From positions 62,001 to 126,000 of the forward strand of contig NZ_BAABRS010000001.1 of assembly GCF_039545095.1 (NCBI RefSeq): DNA of 64,000 nt, in the 5' to 3' direction. The stretch comes from Fodinibius salicampi (GTDB lineage Bacteria > Bacteroidota > Rhodothermia > Balneolales > Balneolaceae). Positions within the stretch are counted from its first letter, which is position 1, and every line of letters begins with the position of its first letter. The notes below the pieces were generated by a model that searched no databases, was not told the origin of the DNA, and worked only from the letters and a program-made list of their open reading frames with translations. This document shows positions 8,259 to 17,290 of the stretch, in pieces. Both the position numbers and the translations under genes were made by a program.

Positions 8259-10013
8259 ATGACTTACAAGATAACCAGGACAACCAACATATTACTTTCA
8301 GGCATACTGTTTGTATGTATTGCTCTTGGAACCACAGGATGTAATGAGGATTTCCTAACAACTGTACCAACCGACAGGGTCTCTTCAGCGACATTTTGGT
8401 CCAACGAGCGTGATTTCAATACAGCTCTTAATGGTACCTATAACGAGATGACGGGGCAGGACCTTGATCCCCTTTACTTCGATGGAACCACCGATATCGG
8501 CTATTCCCATGCCGACTGGAGGCGCCAGCACGAGTACGTAATGGGTCGTGCCAACGCACAGTCTGGCTGGTCAGGAGGCTTGTGGGCGCAAATGTATACC
8601 GGGATCAGCCGCGCTAACGAGATTCTCTTTCAGCTCGAGGAGGTAGGCGGGGACGTTCTTTCTCAGGAAGCTGCTAATCGAATTCGCGGTGAGGCTCTGT
8701 TTCTGCGTGGCTACTTTTACCACGAGCTGTTGTGGATGTTTGGCGAAGTGCCTGTATTCACGAGCGTCCCAACCGTAGAGGAAGCTCGTAGCGTGAGCCG
8801 TTCTTCGCGCGAAGACGTATATACACGGATTACAACAGACCTTTCGGAAGCAGCGAGCCTGTTGCCTACTCGTGCTGAGCTGCCATCCTCCGACTTTGGT
8901 CGTGCCACCAGCGAGGCTGCTGTGGCTTATCATGCCCGCACCGCCCTGTACGAGGCCAGCTGGCAGGAGAACCACGAAGGCAATAACTCTCGTGCGAATA
9001 CCCTGTATGGTACCGCCAGAGATATGGCTGCGACTATCATGAATGATGCCGCATATTCTCATATCGACCTGCACCCTAACTTCCGGGACCTTTTTACTTA
9101 TGCAGGTGAACAAAGTCAAGAGATCATTTTGGACTATCAAAAGGTATCCGGTCAGAATGGCTGGTCGGCATGGGCCGATTTTGCTCCTAAATCTATGGGT
9201 AGCGAGGTCAACATTGCACCAACCCGAGAGCTGGTGAATCGATTCCCCATGGAAGATGGTCTGTCCATCGAAGAGTCGTCGATGTACGATGATTCTCCGC
9301 CGGAGATTACGTACGACGGCAACGGTAACCCAACAGTACAGACGCTCGGTATGTATGCCGACCGTGACCCGCGGTTCTACGGTACGGTCCTGTTTCCGGG
9401 TGCTCAGTTTAACGGTATCGTTTATAACTCATATCCGTCTTGCAGCGAGAGTAATGCACCAGATGGCTATTGTAGCCCAACAGGGGACCGGATACAGCTA
9501 ACGGACTATAACAATACCTACACTGGCTATACCGCCATGAAATATGTGGATCCGCAAGACGAATCGTCTCCGACCAACAGCGGTATCAACTTTATAAAGA
9601 TGCGGTATGCTGATGTTCTTTTGATGTACGCAGAGGCAAAAATTGAACTCGGTGAACAGGATCAGTCGGTAAACGATGCGATACAAGAAATCCGCGACCG
9701 GGTAGATCTGCCATATCCCCAGGATGTCACCACTATGACCCAACAGGAGGCTATCGACTTTATACGCAACGAACGGATTATCGAGCTGGCCTGGGAGGGG
9801 CTCCATCTGGCAGATATACGCCGGTGGAACACTGCTGAAAATGTGCTTAACGGTAATACACACGGAATTGATATCGCTGACGGGGGAAGTAATTTCTCTC
9901 CGGTGCCGGGACAGCATACACGTTCGTTTGAAGCTCCAAGGGATTACTTGTGGCCTATTCCGTCAAGTGAGCGAGACCTGAACTCTAATTTGGAACAGAA
10001 CCCGGGTTACTAA
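8259..10013 (+). CDS. susD: SusD/RagB-type nutrient-binding outer-membrane lipoprotein
   Basis: This is the surface glycan-binding lid of the SusC transporter. The frame is open from 8202, inside susC, with ATGs at 8223, 8235 and 8259. I chose 8259 because it gives a compact lipoprotein signal (MTYKITRTTNILLSG..., lipobox GTTGC, Cys28). Mature SusD features follow: the CNEDFLTTVPTDRVSSATFW start, the TPR-like N-terminal helices (EALFLRGYFYHELLWMFGEVP) and the typical C-terminal region (YADVLLMYAEAKIELGE, ELAWEGLHLADIRRW, YLWPIPSSERDLN). It sits 37 bp after susC in the same transcription unit. A stable hairpin follows before the GH43 gene. Confidence 0.95.
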   Translation: MTYKITRTTNILLSGILFVCIALGTTGCNEDFLTTVPTDRVSSATFWSNERDFNTALNGTYNEMTGQDLDPLYFDGTTDIGYSHADWRRQHEYVMGRANAQSGWSGGLWAQMYTGISRANEILFQLEEVGGDVLSQEAANRIRGEALFLRGYFYHELLWMFGEVPVFTSVPTVEEARSVSRSSREDVYTRITTDLSEAASLLPTRAELPSSDFGRATSEAAVAYHARTALYEASWQENHEGNNSRANTLYGTARDMAATIMNDAAYSHIDLHPNFRDLFTYAGEQSQEIILDYQKVSGQNGWSAWADFAPKSMGSEVNIAPTRELVNRFPMEDGLSIEESSMYDDSPPEITYDGNGNPTVQTLGMYADRDPRFYGTVLFPGAQFNGIVYNSYPSCSESNAPDGYCSPTGDRIQLTDYNNTYTGYTAMKYVDPQDESSPTNSGINFIKMRYADVLLMYAEAKIELGEQDQSVNDAIQEIRDRVDLPYPQDVTTMTQQEAIDFIRNERIIELAWEGLHLADIRRWNTAENVLNGNTHGIDIADGGSNFSPVPGQHTRSFEAPRDYLWPIPSSERDLNSNLEQNPGY

Positions 10014-10078
10014 ATCTTGGTAAAGTAATCTGCTTATTGATTTAGACAACAAAAAATCCCTTAGGTTAAATGATAGGT

Positions 10079-10112
10079 GGGAGTATCGGCAATTTGCTTT
10101 GCTGGTACTCCC
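10079..10112 (+). terminator. Intra-operon hairpin between susD and GH43
   Basis: GGGAGTA / TACTCCC outer stem with an inner CGGCAA / TTGCTG helix. No clean T-run follows (TACCTCATTTTAATTT). It may be a partial terminator or an mRNA-stabilising structure that keeps susCD transcript levels above the enzyme genes. Confidence 0.5.
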
Positions 10113-10187
10113 TACCTCATTTTAATTTATAACTGAGTAGAAAGCATTAGATCTCATAGTAATTATATTTGTGAATGGAAGCATAAG

Positions 10188-11795
10188 ATGAAAATTCTAA
10201 AGCTGCTCTTTATTGGAATAGGCCTATTATTGGTCCCGACCGGGTGCAGCGATGAGACCACTGGTGCTAATGGTGGGAGAAACGGAAACAATGGTGGGGA
10301 AGAAACCGAAACGTTTGACGGTCCGACTTATTCGGATGATTATACATCCAGAGCTTCTTGGTCTAATCGTTCGCAGTGGAATCTGGCAAATGTCCATGAT
10401 CCTACTGTAGTGAAGGATGGAGACTATTATTATATGTATCAGACCAACACTTCCTATGGAAATGTACATGAAGGACATGGAAATTATCCCTACCGACGGT
10501 CAAAGGATTTAGTGAACTGGGATTTTCAGGGAATGGCATTTCCCGATACTCCTTCGTGGGTAAAGGATTCGCTAAATAATATACGGGCTGAGATGGATCT
10601 GCCCCCTATTGAAAATCCCAATTATGGTTTTTGGGCTCCTCATATAACAAAAGTAAATGATACCTACAGGCTGTATTACAGTGTGATAATTGACAATCCG
10701 ATTGTACAAGACAATGATGGTGATGAAAATGATTATTGGACAGAGCGGGCTTTTATCGGTTTGGCTGAATCTGACGATCTTGCTTCCAATAACTGGGAGG
10801 ACAAGGGCATGGTGATTCATTCTGTTGCTGATGGAGAGGAAACCTATAATCGCGATGGGGGTAACGACTGGACTGCCTATTTTAAATACAATGCCATTGA
10901 CCCTTCTTACGTGGTTACGCCCGAAGGTGAACACTGGCTGATCTATGGTTCTTGGCATTCCGGTATAGCTGCAGTTGAGCTCGATCCGGATACCGGAAAA
11001 CCGTACGAGCTTAACACTCTCGAAGACTATGGCACCAGAATAGCAGGACGTGGAAATGTGAGCACGAACAGGTGGCAGGAGCTGGAAGCACCGGAAATAA
11101 TCTATAACGAGGAAACGGGCTATTACTATTTGTTTTTAGCTTACGATGAACTATCGGTCGCTTATAATACACGCGTAGCCCGGTCTGAAAACATAACGGG
11201 GCCGTATTATGGTATTGATGGAAACAATGTTACAGAAGGGGCCGAGGCGTGGCCGATGGTTACACATCCCTATAAGTTTGATGAACACTATGGATGGGTG
11301 GGTATTTCACATCCATCCATTTTCCAGGATCCCAAGAACGGGAAGTGGTTTTATTCATCACAGGGGCGCTTGCCTCCTGATATACCGACAATTAACGCAT
11401 CAAATGCCGTGATGATGGGGAATGTGCGCGAGATCTATTGGACCGACGACGACTGGCCGGTGGTTGCTCCCGAACGTTATGCAGGAGTTCCCGATAGTAG
11501 CATCACCGAAGAAGATATTGTTGGCACATGGGAAGAGATTACGCTGGAATATGAATACCAGAATATACAGACTTCCTACCAGGTTACGTTTAATGAAGAC
11601 AACACGCTTGAAGGAGCGCTGGAAGGGACATGGTCTTTTGATGAAAATTCCAATATGCTTACTGTAAATAATACAGAGCTTATTGTAGATAATGCCTGGG
11701 ACTGGGAGGCTTCTCCAAGGAGAACCACTATAACCTATGCCGGACTTACATCTGCTGGACGATCGGTCTGGGGCAAAAAAGTATCCGGTGGCTAA
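10188..11795 (+). CDS. GH43 arabinan endo-1,5-alpha-L-arabinosidase-like lipoprotein
   Basis: This predicted cell-surface or periplasmic glycosidase has a lipobox at PTGC (Cys20) and then a low-complexity Gly/Asn linker. It cleaves alpha-1,5-arabinan by inversion if it follows its family. The five-bladed GH43 propeller spans about residues 65-430. The three expected acidic residues are visible: Asp71 (NVHDPTVV, base), Asp238 (YNAIDPSYV, pKa modulator) and Glu300 (QELEAPEI, acid). A C-terminal module of about 90 residues (EEDIVGTWEEITLEYEYQN to the end) resembles the beta-barrel C-terminal domain seen in extracellular endo-arabinanases. It lies in the susCD operon, 174 bp after susD. The exact subfamily and endo versus exo mode are inferred. 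Confidence 0.88.
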   Translation: MKILKLLFIGIGLLLVPTGCSDETTGANGGRNGNNGGEETETFDGPTYSDDYTSRASWSNRSQWNLANVHDPTVVKDGDYYYMYQTNTSYGNVHEGHGNYPYRRSKDLVNWDFQGMAFPDTPSWVKDSLNNIRAEMDLPPIENPNYGFWAPHITKVNDTYRLYYSVIIDNPIVQDNDGDENDYWTERAFIGLAESDDLASNNWEDKGMVIHSVADGEETYNRDGGNDWTAYFKYNAIDPSYVVTPEGEHWLIYGSWHSGIAAVELDPDTGKPYELNTLEDYGTRIAGRGNVSTNRWQELEAPEIIYNEETGYYYLFLAYDELSVAYNTRVARSENITGPYYGIDGNNVTEGAEAWPMVTHPYKFDEHYGWVGISHPSIFQDPKNGKWFYSSQGRLPPDIPTINASNAVMMGNVREIYWTDDDWPVVAPERYAGVPDSSITEEDIVGTWEEITLEYEYQNIQTSYQVTFNEDNTLEGALEGTWSFDENSNMLTVNNTELIVDNAWDWEASPRRTTITYAGLTSAGRSVWGKKVSGG

Positions 11796-11910
11796 AAAAT
11801 ACAATTACCAGATGAAGTAAAATTTCTATGAAAGGAAACAAAGGATTTGTTATCCTTTTGAGGAATGAAATTCGAATTGAAAATCAGAAACGTTAATTAA
11901 TCGGAAAAAC

Positions 11911-13086
11911 ATGGCCAAAACAATATTTTATCAACAGGATATAGCATCATTTATGAGCATAGTATTAGCAGTTACCTTATTCGCGATGCTGATATCCGGG
12001 TGCGGTGGTGAAGATCAAAATTTGGAACAGGCAGAAGAGGACAGTGAAGAAATTATGATTCAGGAAGAAGCCTTTGGTACACTTGACGACGGAAGAGAAG
12101 TTTCGCTGTTTACACTAACCAACAGTAATGAGATGGAAGTAAAAATAACCAATTACGGCGGAATCGTTACTTCTATTCGTACCCCAGATGCAAATGGAAA
12201 TTTGGATAATGTGGTATTGGGATTCGAATCCCTGGATAAATATCTGGAGGGTACACCATACTTTGGAGCAATAATAGGTCGGTATGGTAACCGAATAGCA
12301 GATGGAGAATTTACGATTGATGGTACCCAGTATGAACTGGCTACCAATGACGGTAATAATCACTTGCATGGTGGGGAAGTAGGGTTTGACAAGGTGCTTT
12401 GGGATGCCGAAATACAGGATGACAATTCGCTAAAACTGACTTATCTGAGTGAAGACGGGGAGGAGGGGTATCCCGGTAATTTAGAGGTGGCCGTAGTTTA
12501 TTCGCTTACTAGTGAAAATGAATTAAAAATAGAATATGAGGCTACCACCGATAAGGCTACCCCAGTGAATTTAACCAATCACAGCTATTTTAACCTGAGT
12601 GGTCAGCCTGATAGTACCATTCTTGATCATGAGCTGATGCTTAATGCCGATCAATATACCCCGGTTAATGATGAACTTATCCCTACAGGTGAATTGGCAG
12701 ACGTAGAAGGAACCCCTTTCGATTTTAGAAATCCACATGCAATTGGTGCTCGCATCGATCAGGTTGAAGGTGGATACGATCACAACTGGGTGTTAAGTCG
12801 TTCGACAGATGATTCGCTATTCCATGCAGCTACGCTCTATCACGAAGAGAGCGGCCGTCAAATGAAAGTATTGACTAAAGAACCCGGTATTCAGTTTTAT
12901 TCCGGGAACTTTCTTGACGGTAGCCTCAAAGGGCCTGATGGAACGCCTTTTGTACAGCATGCGGCGCTGTGTCTGGAGACCCAGCATTTCCCCAATTCTC
13001 CTAATGAACCGGATTTCCCTTCGACCATTCTGGAGCCCGGTGAAACCTATGAGACTACAACCATTTATCAGTTTTCAACTCAATAA
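11911..13086 (+). CDS. galM: Aldose 1-epimerase (mutarotase), exported lipoprotein
   Basis: This interconverts alpha and beta anomers of free aldoses, here probably L-arabinose released by the GH43 and GH51 enzymes. It is exported: a hydrophobic stretch ends in LISGC (Cys31 from the first ATG; an internal ATG at 11953 would give a shorter signal). The mutarotase fold is marked by ITNYGGIVTSIRTPD, IIGRYGNRIADG, NHLHGGEVGFDK, the catalytic His in NLTNHSYFNLSGQ and the Glu-bearing CLETQHFPNSPN near the C-terminus. A small hairpin (AAAGGAT / ATCCTTT, 11840-11858) lies in the gap before it. The gene is followed after 20 bp by the GH51 gene. Confidence 0.93.
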   Translation: MAKTIFYQQDIASFMSIVLAVTLFAMLISGCGGEDQNLEQAEEDSEEIMIQEEAFGTLDDGREVSLFTLTNSNEMEVKITNYGGIVTSIRTPDANGNLDNVVLGFESLDKYLEGTPYFGAIIGRYGNRIADGEFTIDGTQYELATNDGNNHLHGGEVGFDKVLWDAEIQDDNSLKLTYLSEDGEEGYPGNLEVAVVYSLTSENELKIEYEATTDKATPVNLTNHSYFNLSGQPDSTILDHELMLNADQYTPVNDELIPTGELADVEGTPFDFRNPHAIGARIDQVEGGYDHNWVLSRSTDDSLFHAATLYHEESGRQMKVLTKEPGIQFYSGNFLDGSLKGPDGTPFVQHAALCLETQHFPNSPNEPDFPSTILEPGETYETTTIYQFSTQ

Positions 13087-13106
13087 CTCATTAAAAAATA
13101 ATAGTT

Positions 13107-14678
13107 ATGTCTTCTTTAATTAGCACACTTGGTATGCGAAAATTACTGCTTACACCGCTCATAATTTTGTTACTGGGCTGTTTTACCGTTACAGCACAAA
13201 ATAGCATGGTCATCACAGCTGATCAGCCACAAAGTACGATCAGTGAACATATTTACGGGCAGTTTTCCGAGCATTTGGGTACCGGAATGTATGGAGGACT
13301 TTGGGTCGGAGAAGATTCTGAGATTCCGAATACAGATGGATTTCGAAATGATGTAATAAAAGCACTAAAGGAGCTGCAGGTTCCCAATCTGCGTTGGCCG
13401 GGCGGTTGTTTTGCCGATGAGTACAACTGGAGAGACGGCATTGGGCCGCGCGATGAACGTCCTGTACGTATAAACACGCACTGGGGGATGGTGGAAGAAA
13501 AGAATCAGGTGGGTACGCATGAGTTTATGCGACTTACTGAGCTGATTGACACCGAGCCTTACATTTCTGCAAATGTGGGAAGCGGGACTCCCAGAGAAAT
13601 GGCAAACTGGATTGAATATATGACTTTCGATGGTAATAGTACCTTGGCGAACCTTCGACGGGAGAATGGCCAGGAAGAAGCCTGGGAAGTAAAGTTCTGG
13701 GGCATTGGAAATGAGAGCTGGGGCTGCGGAGGAAATATGCAGCCTGATTATTATGCCGATCTGTTCCGTCGTTATGCGACTTTTGCTAAGGACTATAGCG
13801 GAAACGAACTTTATAAAATAGCCAGTGGTTTTTCCAATGAGAATTACGGGTGGACAGAAACAGTCGTAGAGGAAGCCGGCGCTCATATGGATGCTATTTC
13901 ACTTCATTATTATACGCTCCCTACCGGTGATTGGGGTAACAAAGGACCCTCAAAAGACTTTGGAGAAGATATGTACTTTTCTACCCTGAAACGGGGACTC
14001 CGCATGGATGAGTTTGTTACCCAGCATTCTAATCGCTTGGATAAGTTTGACCCAGAAAAACGCATCACGTTGGCGGTAGATGAATGGGGCGTTTGGACGG
14101 ACCCGCTGGAAGGAACGAATCCCGGTTTTCTACAGCAGCAGAATTCCATCCGGGATGCCTTAGTGGCCTCAACCACTCTTGATATCCTGAACAAGCACAG
14201 CGACCGGGTACGTATCGGAAACATTGCTCAAACAGTGAATGTACTGCAAGCGATGGTGCTTACAGATGGAGAGCAAATGCTCAAGACACCAACTTACCAT
14301 GTCTTTGATTTTTATACTGTCCATCATAATACCAAGCTGTTGCCGCTACATCTGGATGCTGAACAGTACGAATACGAGGGAGAAAATATCCCTTCAATAA
14401 GTGCAACCGCCTCTAAAAGCGATGATGGAACGGTAAACCTTACGGTGACCAACCTGCATGCTTCCGAAACAAAAGAAGTAACGGCTGATATTCGCGGTGT
14501 GGATCTTTCATCAGTCAGTAACGCGCGCCTTTTAACAGGTGATGCTGTGGATGCCATTAATACCTTTGATAATCCGGATAATGTATCCCCGACAGATTTT
14601 AACGATTATACTTTAGACGGCAATAACTTAACATTGCGCATTCCCTCAAAATCTGTTATAGTTTTACGGATTAATTAG
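13107..14678 (+). CDS. GH51 alpha-N-arabinofuranosidase, exported
   Basis: This retaining exo-enzyme removes terminal alpha-L-arabinofuranosyl residues from arabinan or arabinoxylan. A signal peptide is present. From the ATG at 13134 it reads MRKLLLTPLIILLLGC and could be a lipobox (Cys) or be cut after TAQ. The (beta/alpha)8 barrel covers about residues 35-420, with the acid/base Glu203 in FWGIGNESWGCGG and the nucleophile Glu326 in LAVDEWGVW. Other family marks are LRWPGGCFADEYNWRDGIG and the C-terminal beta-domain (LTVTNLHASETKEV, SKSVIVLRI). Most GH51 enzymes are about 500 residues and intracellular, so the export signal is notable but common in this phylum. It closes the susC operon, followed by a hairpin. 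Confidence 0.93.
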   Translation: MSSLISTLGMRKLLLTPLIILLLGCFTVTAQNSMVITADQPQSTISEHIYGQFSEHLGTGMYGGLWVGEDSEIPNTDGFRNDVIKALKELQVPNLRWPGGCFADEYNWRDGIGPRDERPVRINTHWGMVEEKNQVGTHEFMRLTELIDTEPYISANVGSGTPREMANWIEYMTFDGNSTLANLRRENGQEEAWEVKFWGIGNESWGCGGNMQPDYYADLFRRYATFAKDYSGNELYKIASGFSNENYGWTETVVEEAGAHMDAISLHYYTLPTGDWGNKGPSKDFGEDMYFSTLKRGLRMDEFVTQHSNRLDKFDPEKRITLAVDEWGVWTDPLEGTNPGFLQQQNSIRDALVASTTLDILNKHSDRVRIGNIAQTVNVLQAMVLTDGEQMLKTPTYHVFDFYTVHHNTKLLPLHLDAEQYEYEGENIPSISATASKSDDGTVNLTVTNLHASETKEVTADIRGVDLSSVSNARLLTGDAVDAINTFDNPDNVSPTDFNDYTLDGNNLTLRIPSKSVIVLRIN

Positions 14679-14696
14679 AAAAAAGAGTAGATATAA

Positions 14697-14722
14697 AGGC
14701 TGCCGATAAATGCAGGCAGCCT
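14697..14722 (+). terminator. Hairpin after the GH51 gene
   Basis: Perfect 8-bp stem AGGCTGCC / GGCAGCCT with a 10-nt loop, 19 bp after the GH51 stop. Downstream is ATTGGCTAAATTTTT, so the T-run is displaced. It may end the PUL operon just before the regulator start at 14743. Confidence 0.6.
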
Positions 14723-14742
14723 ATTGGCTAAATTTTTAAATT

Positions 14743-15447
14743 ATGACAGAGCAATATAAGAACCATGACCATATACTGGTTGCACTTGATTGTATCATTT
14801 TCGGATTTGATCGCAGTGGACTAAAACTCTTGCTTATTAAAAGAGATTTTGAGCCTGAGAAAGGGAATTGGTCGTTGATGGGGGGATTTCTGAATCGCGA
14901 TGAAAGCCTGGATGATGCAGCCAACCGAATCTTACATAAACTTACCGGACTTAAAAATGTTTATCTCGAACAGCTCTATGGTTTTGGAGAGGTAGATCGT
15001 GATCCCGTGGAGCGGACTATTTCTATCGCCTACTACGCTCTCATTAATATCCGGTCGCATGATAAGGAACTAATGGACAAATACGATGCCCGATGGTTCC
15101 CCATCGATGATTTGCCGGATCTTATTTTTGATCATGGTGAGATGGTCAAAGCAGCTAAATCACGACTTAAGTATCGCGCTTCTCACGAACCTGTTGGCTT
15201 CGAGTTGCTGCCTGAAAAGTTTACTATGCCGGAATTACAGATTTTGTATGAAGGTATTTATGAAACGGAACTCGATAAACGCAATTTTCGGCGTCGTATT
15301 TTATCGATGGATATTTTAACTAAGACAAACGAAAAGCAGAAGAAATACTCCAAGAAAGGAGCCTTTCTTTATAAATTCAATGAAGATAAATACGAAGAGA
15401 AGGTTGATCAGGGAGATAGTCTGACCTTCAAGCCTATAAAACTGTAA
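14743..15447 (+). CDS. araR: NUDIX-domain transcriptional regulator (AraR/NrtR type), candidate L-arabinose repressor
   Basis: This is a 234-residue regulator with an N-terminal NUDIX-fold sensor (residues about 8-140) and a C-terminal winged-helix region (about 150-234; LQILYEGIYETELDKRNFRR). Nudix regulators of this architecture are known to control NAD or sugar genes, including arabinose genes in Bacteroides. The Nudix box is degenerate. In G48 F L N R D E54 ... R62 I63 L H K66 L67 the Arg remains, but the catalytic Glu positions hold Ile63, Lys66 and Leu67. It is therefore predicted to bind a ligand, not hydrolyse one. It lies between the polysaccharide genes and araBDA and is the natural candidate to bind AAGTGT-N7-ACACTT. 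The ligand (L-arabinose or a phosphorylated intermediate) is inferred. Confidence 0.88.
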   Translation: MTEQYKNHDHILVALDCIIFGFDRSGLKLLLIKRDFEPEKGNWSLMGGFLNRDESLDDAANRILHKLTGLKNVYLEQLYGFGEVDRDPVERTISIAYYALINIRSHDKELMDKYDARWFPIDDLPDLIFDHGEMVKAAKSRLKYRASHEPVGFELLPEKFTMPELQILYEGIYETELDKRNFRRRILSMDILTKTNEKQKKYSKKGAFLYKFNEDKYEEKVDQGDSLTFKPIKL

Positions 15448-15499
15448 CAAAACGTTGACTGATAAACCATTATTTGAACATATTGCACCTAAATTTATA

Positions 15500-15518
15500 A
15501 AGTGTATATTTGACATCT
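15500..15518. promoter_or_regulatory. Candidate arabinose-regulon operator, copy 4 (araB)
   Basis: AAGTGT-ATATTTG-ACATCT has a perfect left half and four of six matches on the right, 68 bp upstream of araB. The right part overlaps TTGACA (15510-15515), a possible -35 element, so binding there would fit repression. Confidence 0.6.
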
Positions 15519-15585
15519 ATTACTGATTGCGGACCTTTAAAATCTTTCTCTGCAATATAAATACAAGTAAGAAGAAATACGTGAA

Positions 15586-17286
15586 ATGAATGCTCAACAA
15601 AATTTTGTAATAGGCATCGACTATGGGACCGATTCTGTGCGTTCTGTATTAGTCAATACCGACGGTAAACAGCTGGCAGAAGCAGTTCATTATTATACCC
15701 GTTGGAAAGATGGATTATATTGCAAGCCAACCCAAAATCAATTCCGGCATCATCCATTAGATTATCTTGAGGGCTTGGAAAATACCCTTAAAGAAGTTTT
15801 GGATAGCGTAGATGATGAGGTGGCAGCCCAAGTAAAAGGCATTGCTGTAGATACAACGGGCTCCACGCCTGTTGCGGTAGATAAAACCGGAACCCCCTTG
15901 GCGCTGAAAGAAAATTATGCTGAAAACCCCAACGCGATGTTTATACTGTGGAAGGATCATACTGCGGTGGAGGAGGCCGAAGAAATCACGGATTTAGCGC
16001 GTTCATGGAATGGACCCGATTACACCAAATATGTAGGGGGTATCTATTCTTCGGAGTGGTTTTGGGCAAAGATTCTGCATACTCTACGTAATGATGACAC
16101 CATACGTGAGGCAGCCTACTCATGGGTGGAACTCTGTGATTGGATTCCCTACACGCTTACCGGGGGAGACGATATCCATGAAATGAAACGTAGCCGCTGT
16201 GCAGCGGGACATAAAGCAATGTGGCACGAAGAGTTTGACGGGTTGCCTAGTAAAGAATATTTGGGACAACTCGATCCGGAGTTAGCTGATTTGCGAGATC
16301 GCTTATTTACAGATACTTACACTTCAGATCAATCCGCCGGTACACTGTCGAAAGAGTGGGCAGAAGAGCTCAGCTTGTCGGAGGATGTGGTTGTGGCTGT
16401 TGGTGCTTTTGATGCTCATATGGGCGCCGTGGGTGGAGAGATTGAACCCTATTATTTGAGCAGGGTTATGGGTACCTCAACCTGTGATATTTTAGTGGCT
16501 CCATACGAAGATGTGCAGGATAACCTTGTGCAGGGTATTTGTGGACAGGTAGATGGTTCGGTCATTCCGGGAATGGTAGGACTCGAAGCGGGTCAATCGG
16601 CCTTTGGAGATGTTTACGCTTGGTTTCGGGATATTATATTAGGTCCTTTTACTGAACTCGTAGAAAAATCCGATTTGCTTTCTGATGAACACAAGGAGGC
16701 TTTGATTGAGGAGGCTGAAGAAAAAATGATTCCACTGCTTTCAAAACAGGCAGCAGCTATTGAGGAAGTGGATACCGGTGTCGTGGCTCTGGACTGGCTT
16801 AATGGCCGCCGGACGCCAGATGCTAATCAGTTGTTAAAAGGCGCTATTGAAGGTTTGGATTTAGGAACGGATGCAGCGCGTATTTTTAAAGCTCTTGTTG
16901 AGGCTACCTGTTTCGGGGCAAAAGCAATTGTAGAGCGTTTCCGGGATGAAGGAATTAAAATTGAAGGGATAATTGGCCTGGGAGGAGTTGCTAAAAAGGC
17001 ACCGTTTGTTATGCAGACACTGGCAAACGTATTGGATATGCCCATTAAAATCGCGAAGTCAGATCAAGTTTGCGCTACGGGCGCGGCGATGTTTGCTGCA
17101 ACTGCAGCCGGGCTTTTTGATGATGTAACGGCAGCAAAGCAATCCATGGGTAATGGGTTCGGAGAAATTTATGAGCCTGAAGCTGATAAAGCTAAAAAGT
17201 ATAAAGGGCTGTACGAGCAATATCAGACGCTCGGACAAACAGTTGAAGAACGAATTGCAAGAAAAATACAAGCAGTAAAAAAATAG
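15586..17286 (+). CDS. araB: Ribulokinase
   Basis: This phosphorylates L-ribulose to L-ribulose 5-phosphate with ATP, the second cytoplasmic step of L-arabinose use. It is a FGGY-family kinase of 566 residues, the expected length for AraB. The N-terminal ATPase motif is VIGIDYGTDSVRSVLVNTDG. The central region has VAVGAFDAHMGAVGG and a catalytic-type Asp in this segment. The C-terminal signature is GLGGVAKKAPFVMQTLANVL with DQVCATGAAMFAA. It is the first gene of araB-araD-araA and sits downstream of an operator copy and the regulator gene. It is 4 bp from araD. Confidence 0.96.
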   Translation: MNAQQNFVIGIDYGTDSVRSVLVNTDGKQLAEAVHYYTRWKDGLYCKPTQNQFRHHPLDYLEGLENTLKEVLDSVDDEVAAQVKGIAVDTTGSTPVAVDKTGTPLALKENYAENPNAMFILWKDHTAVEEAEEITDLARSWNGPDYTKYVGGIYSSEWFWAKILHTLRNDDTIREAAYSWVELCDWIPYTLTGGDDIHEMKRSRCAAGHKAMWHEEFDGLPSKEYLGQLDPELADLRDRLFTDTYTSDQSAGTLSKEWAEELSLSEDVVVAVGAFDAHMGAVGGEIEPYYLSRVMGTSTCDILVAPYEDVQDNLVQGICGQVDGSVIPGMVGLEAGQSAFGDVYAWFRDIILGPFTELVEKSDLLSDEHKEALIEEAEEKMIPLLSKQAAAIEEVDTGVVALDWLNGRRTPDANQLLKGAIEGLDLGTDAARIFKALVEATCFGAKAIVERFRDEGIKIEGIIGLGGVAKKAPFVMQTLANVLDMPIKIAKSDQVCATGAAMFAATAAGLFDDVTAAKQSMGNGFGEIYEPEADKAKKYKGLYEQYQTLGQTVEERIARKIQAVKK

Positions 17287-17290
17287 TGTA

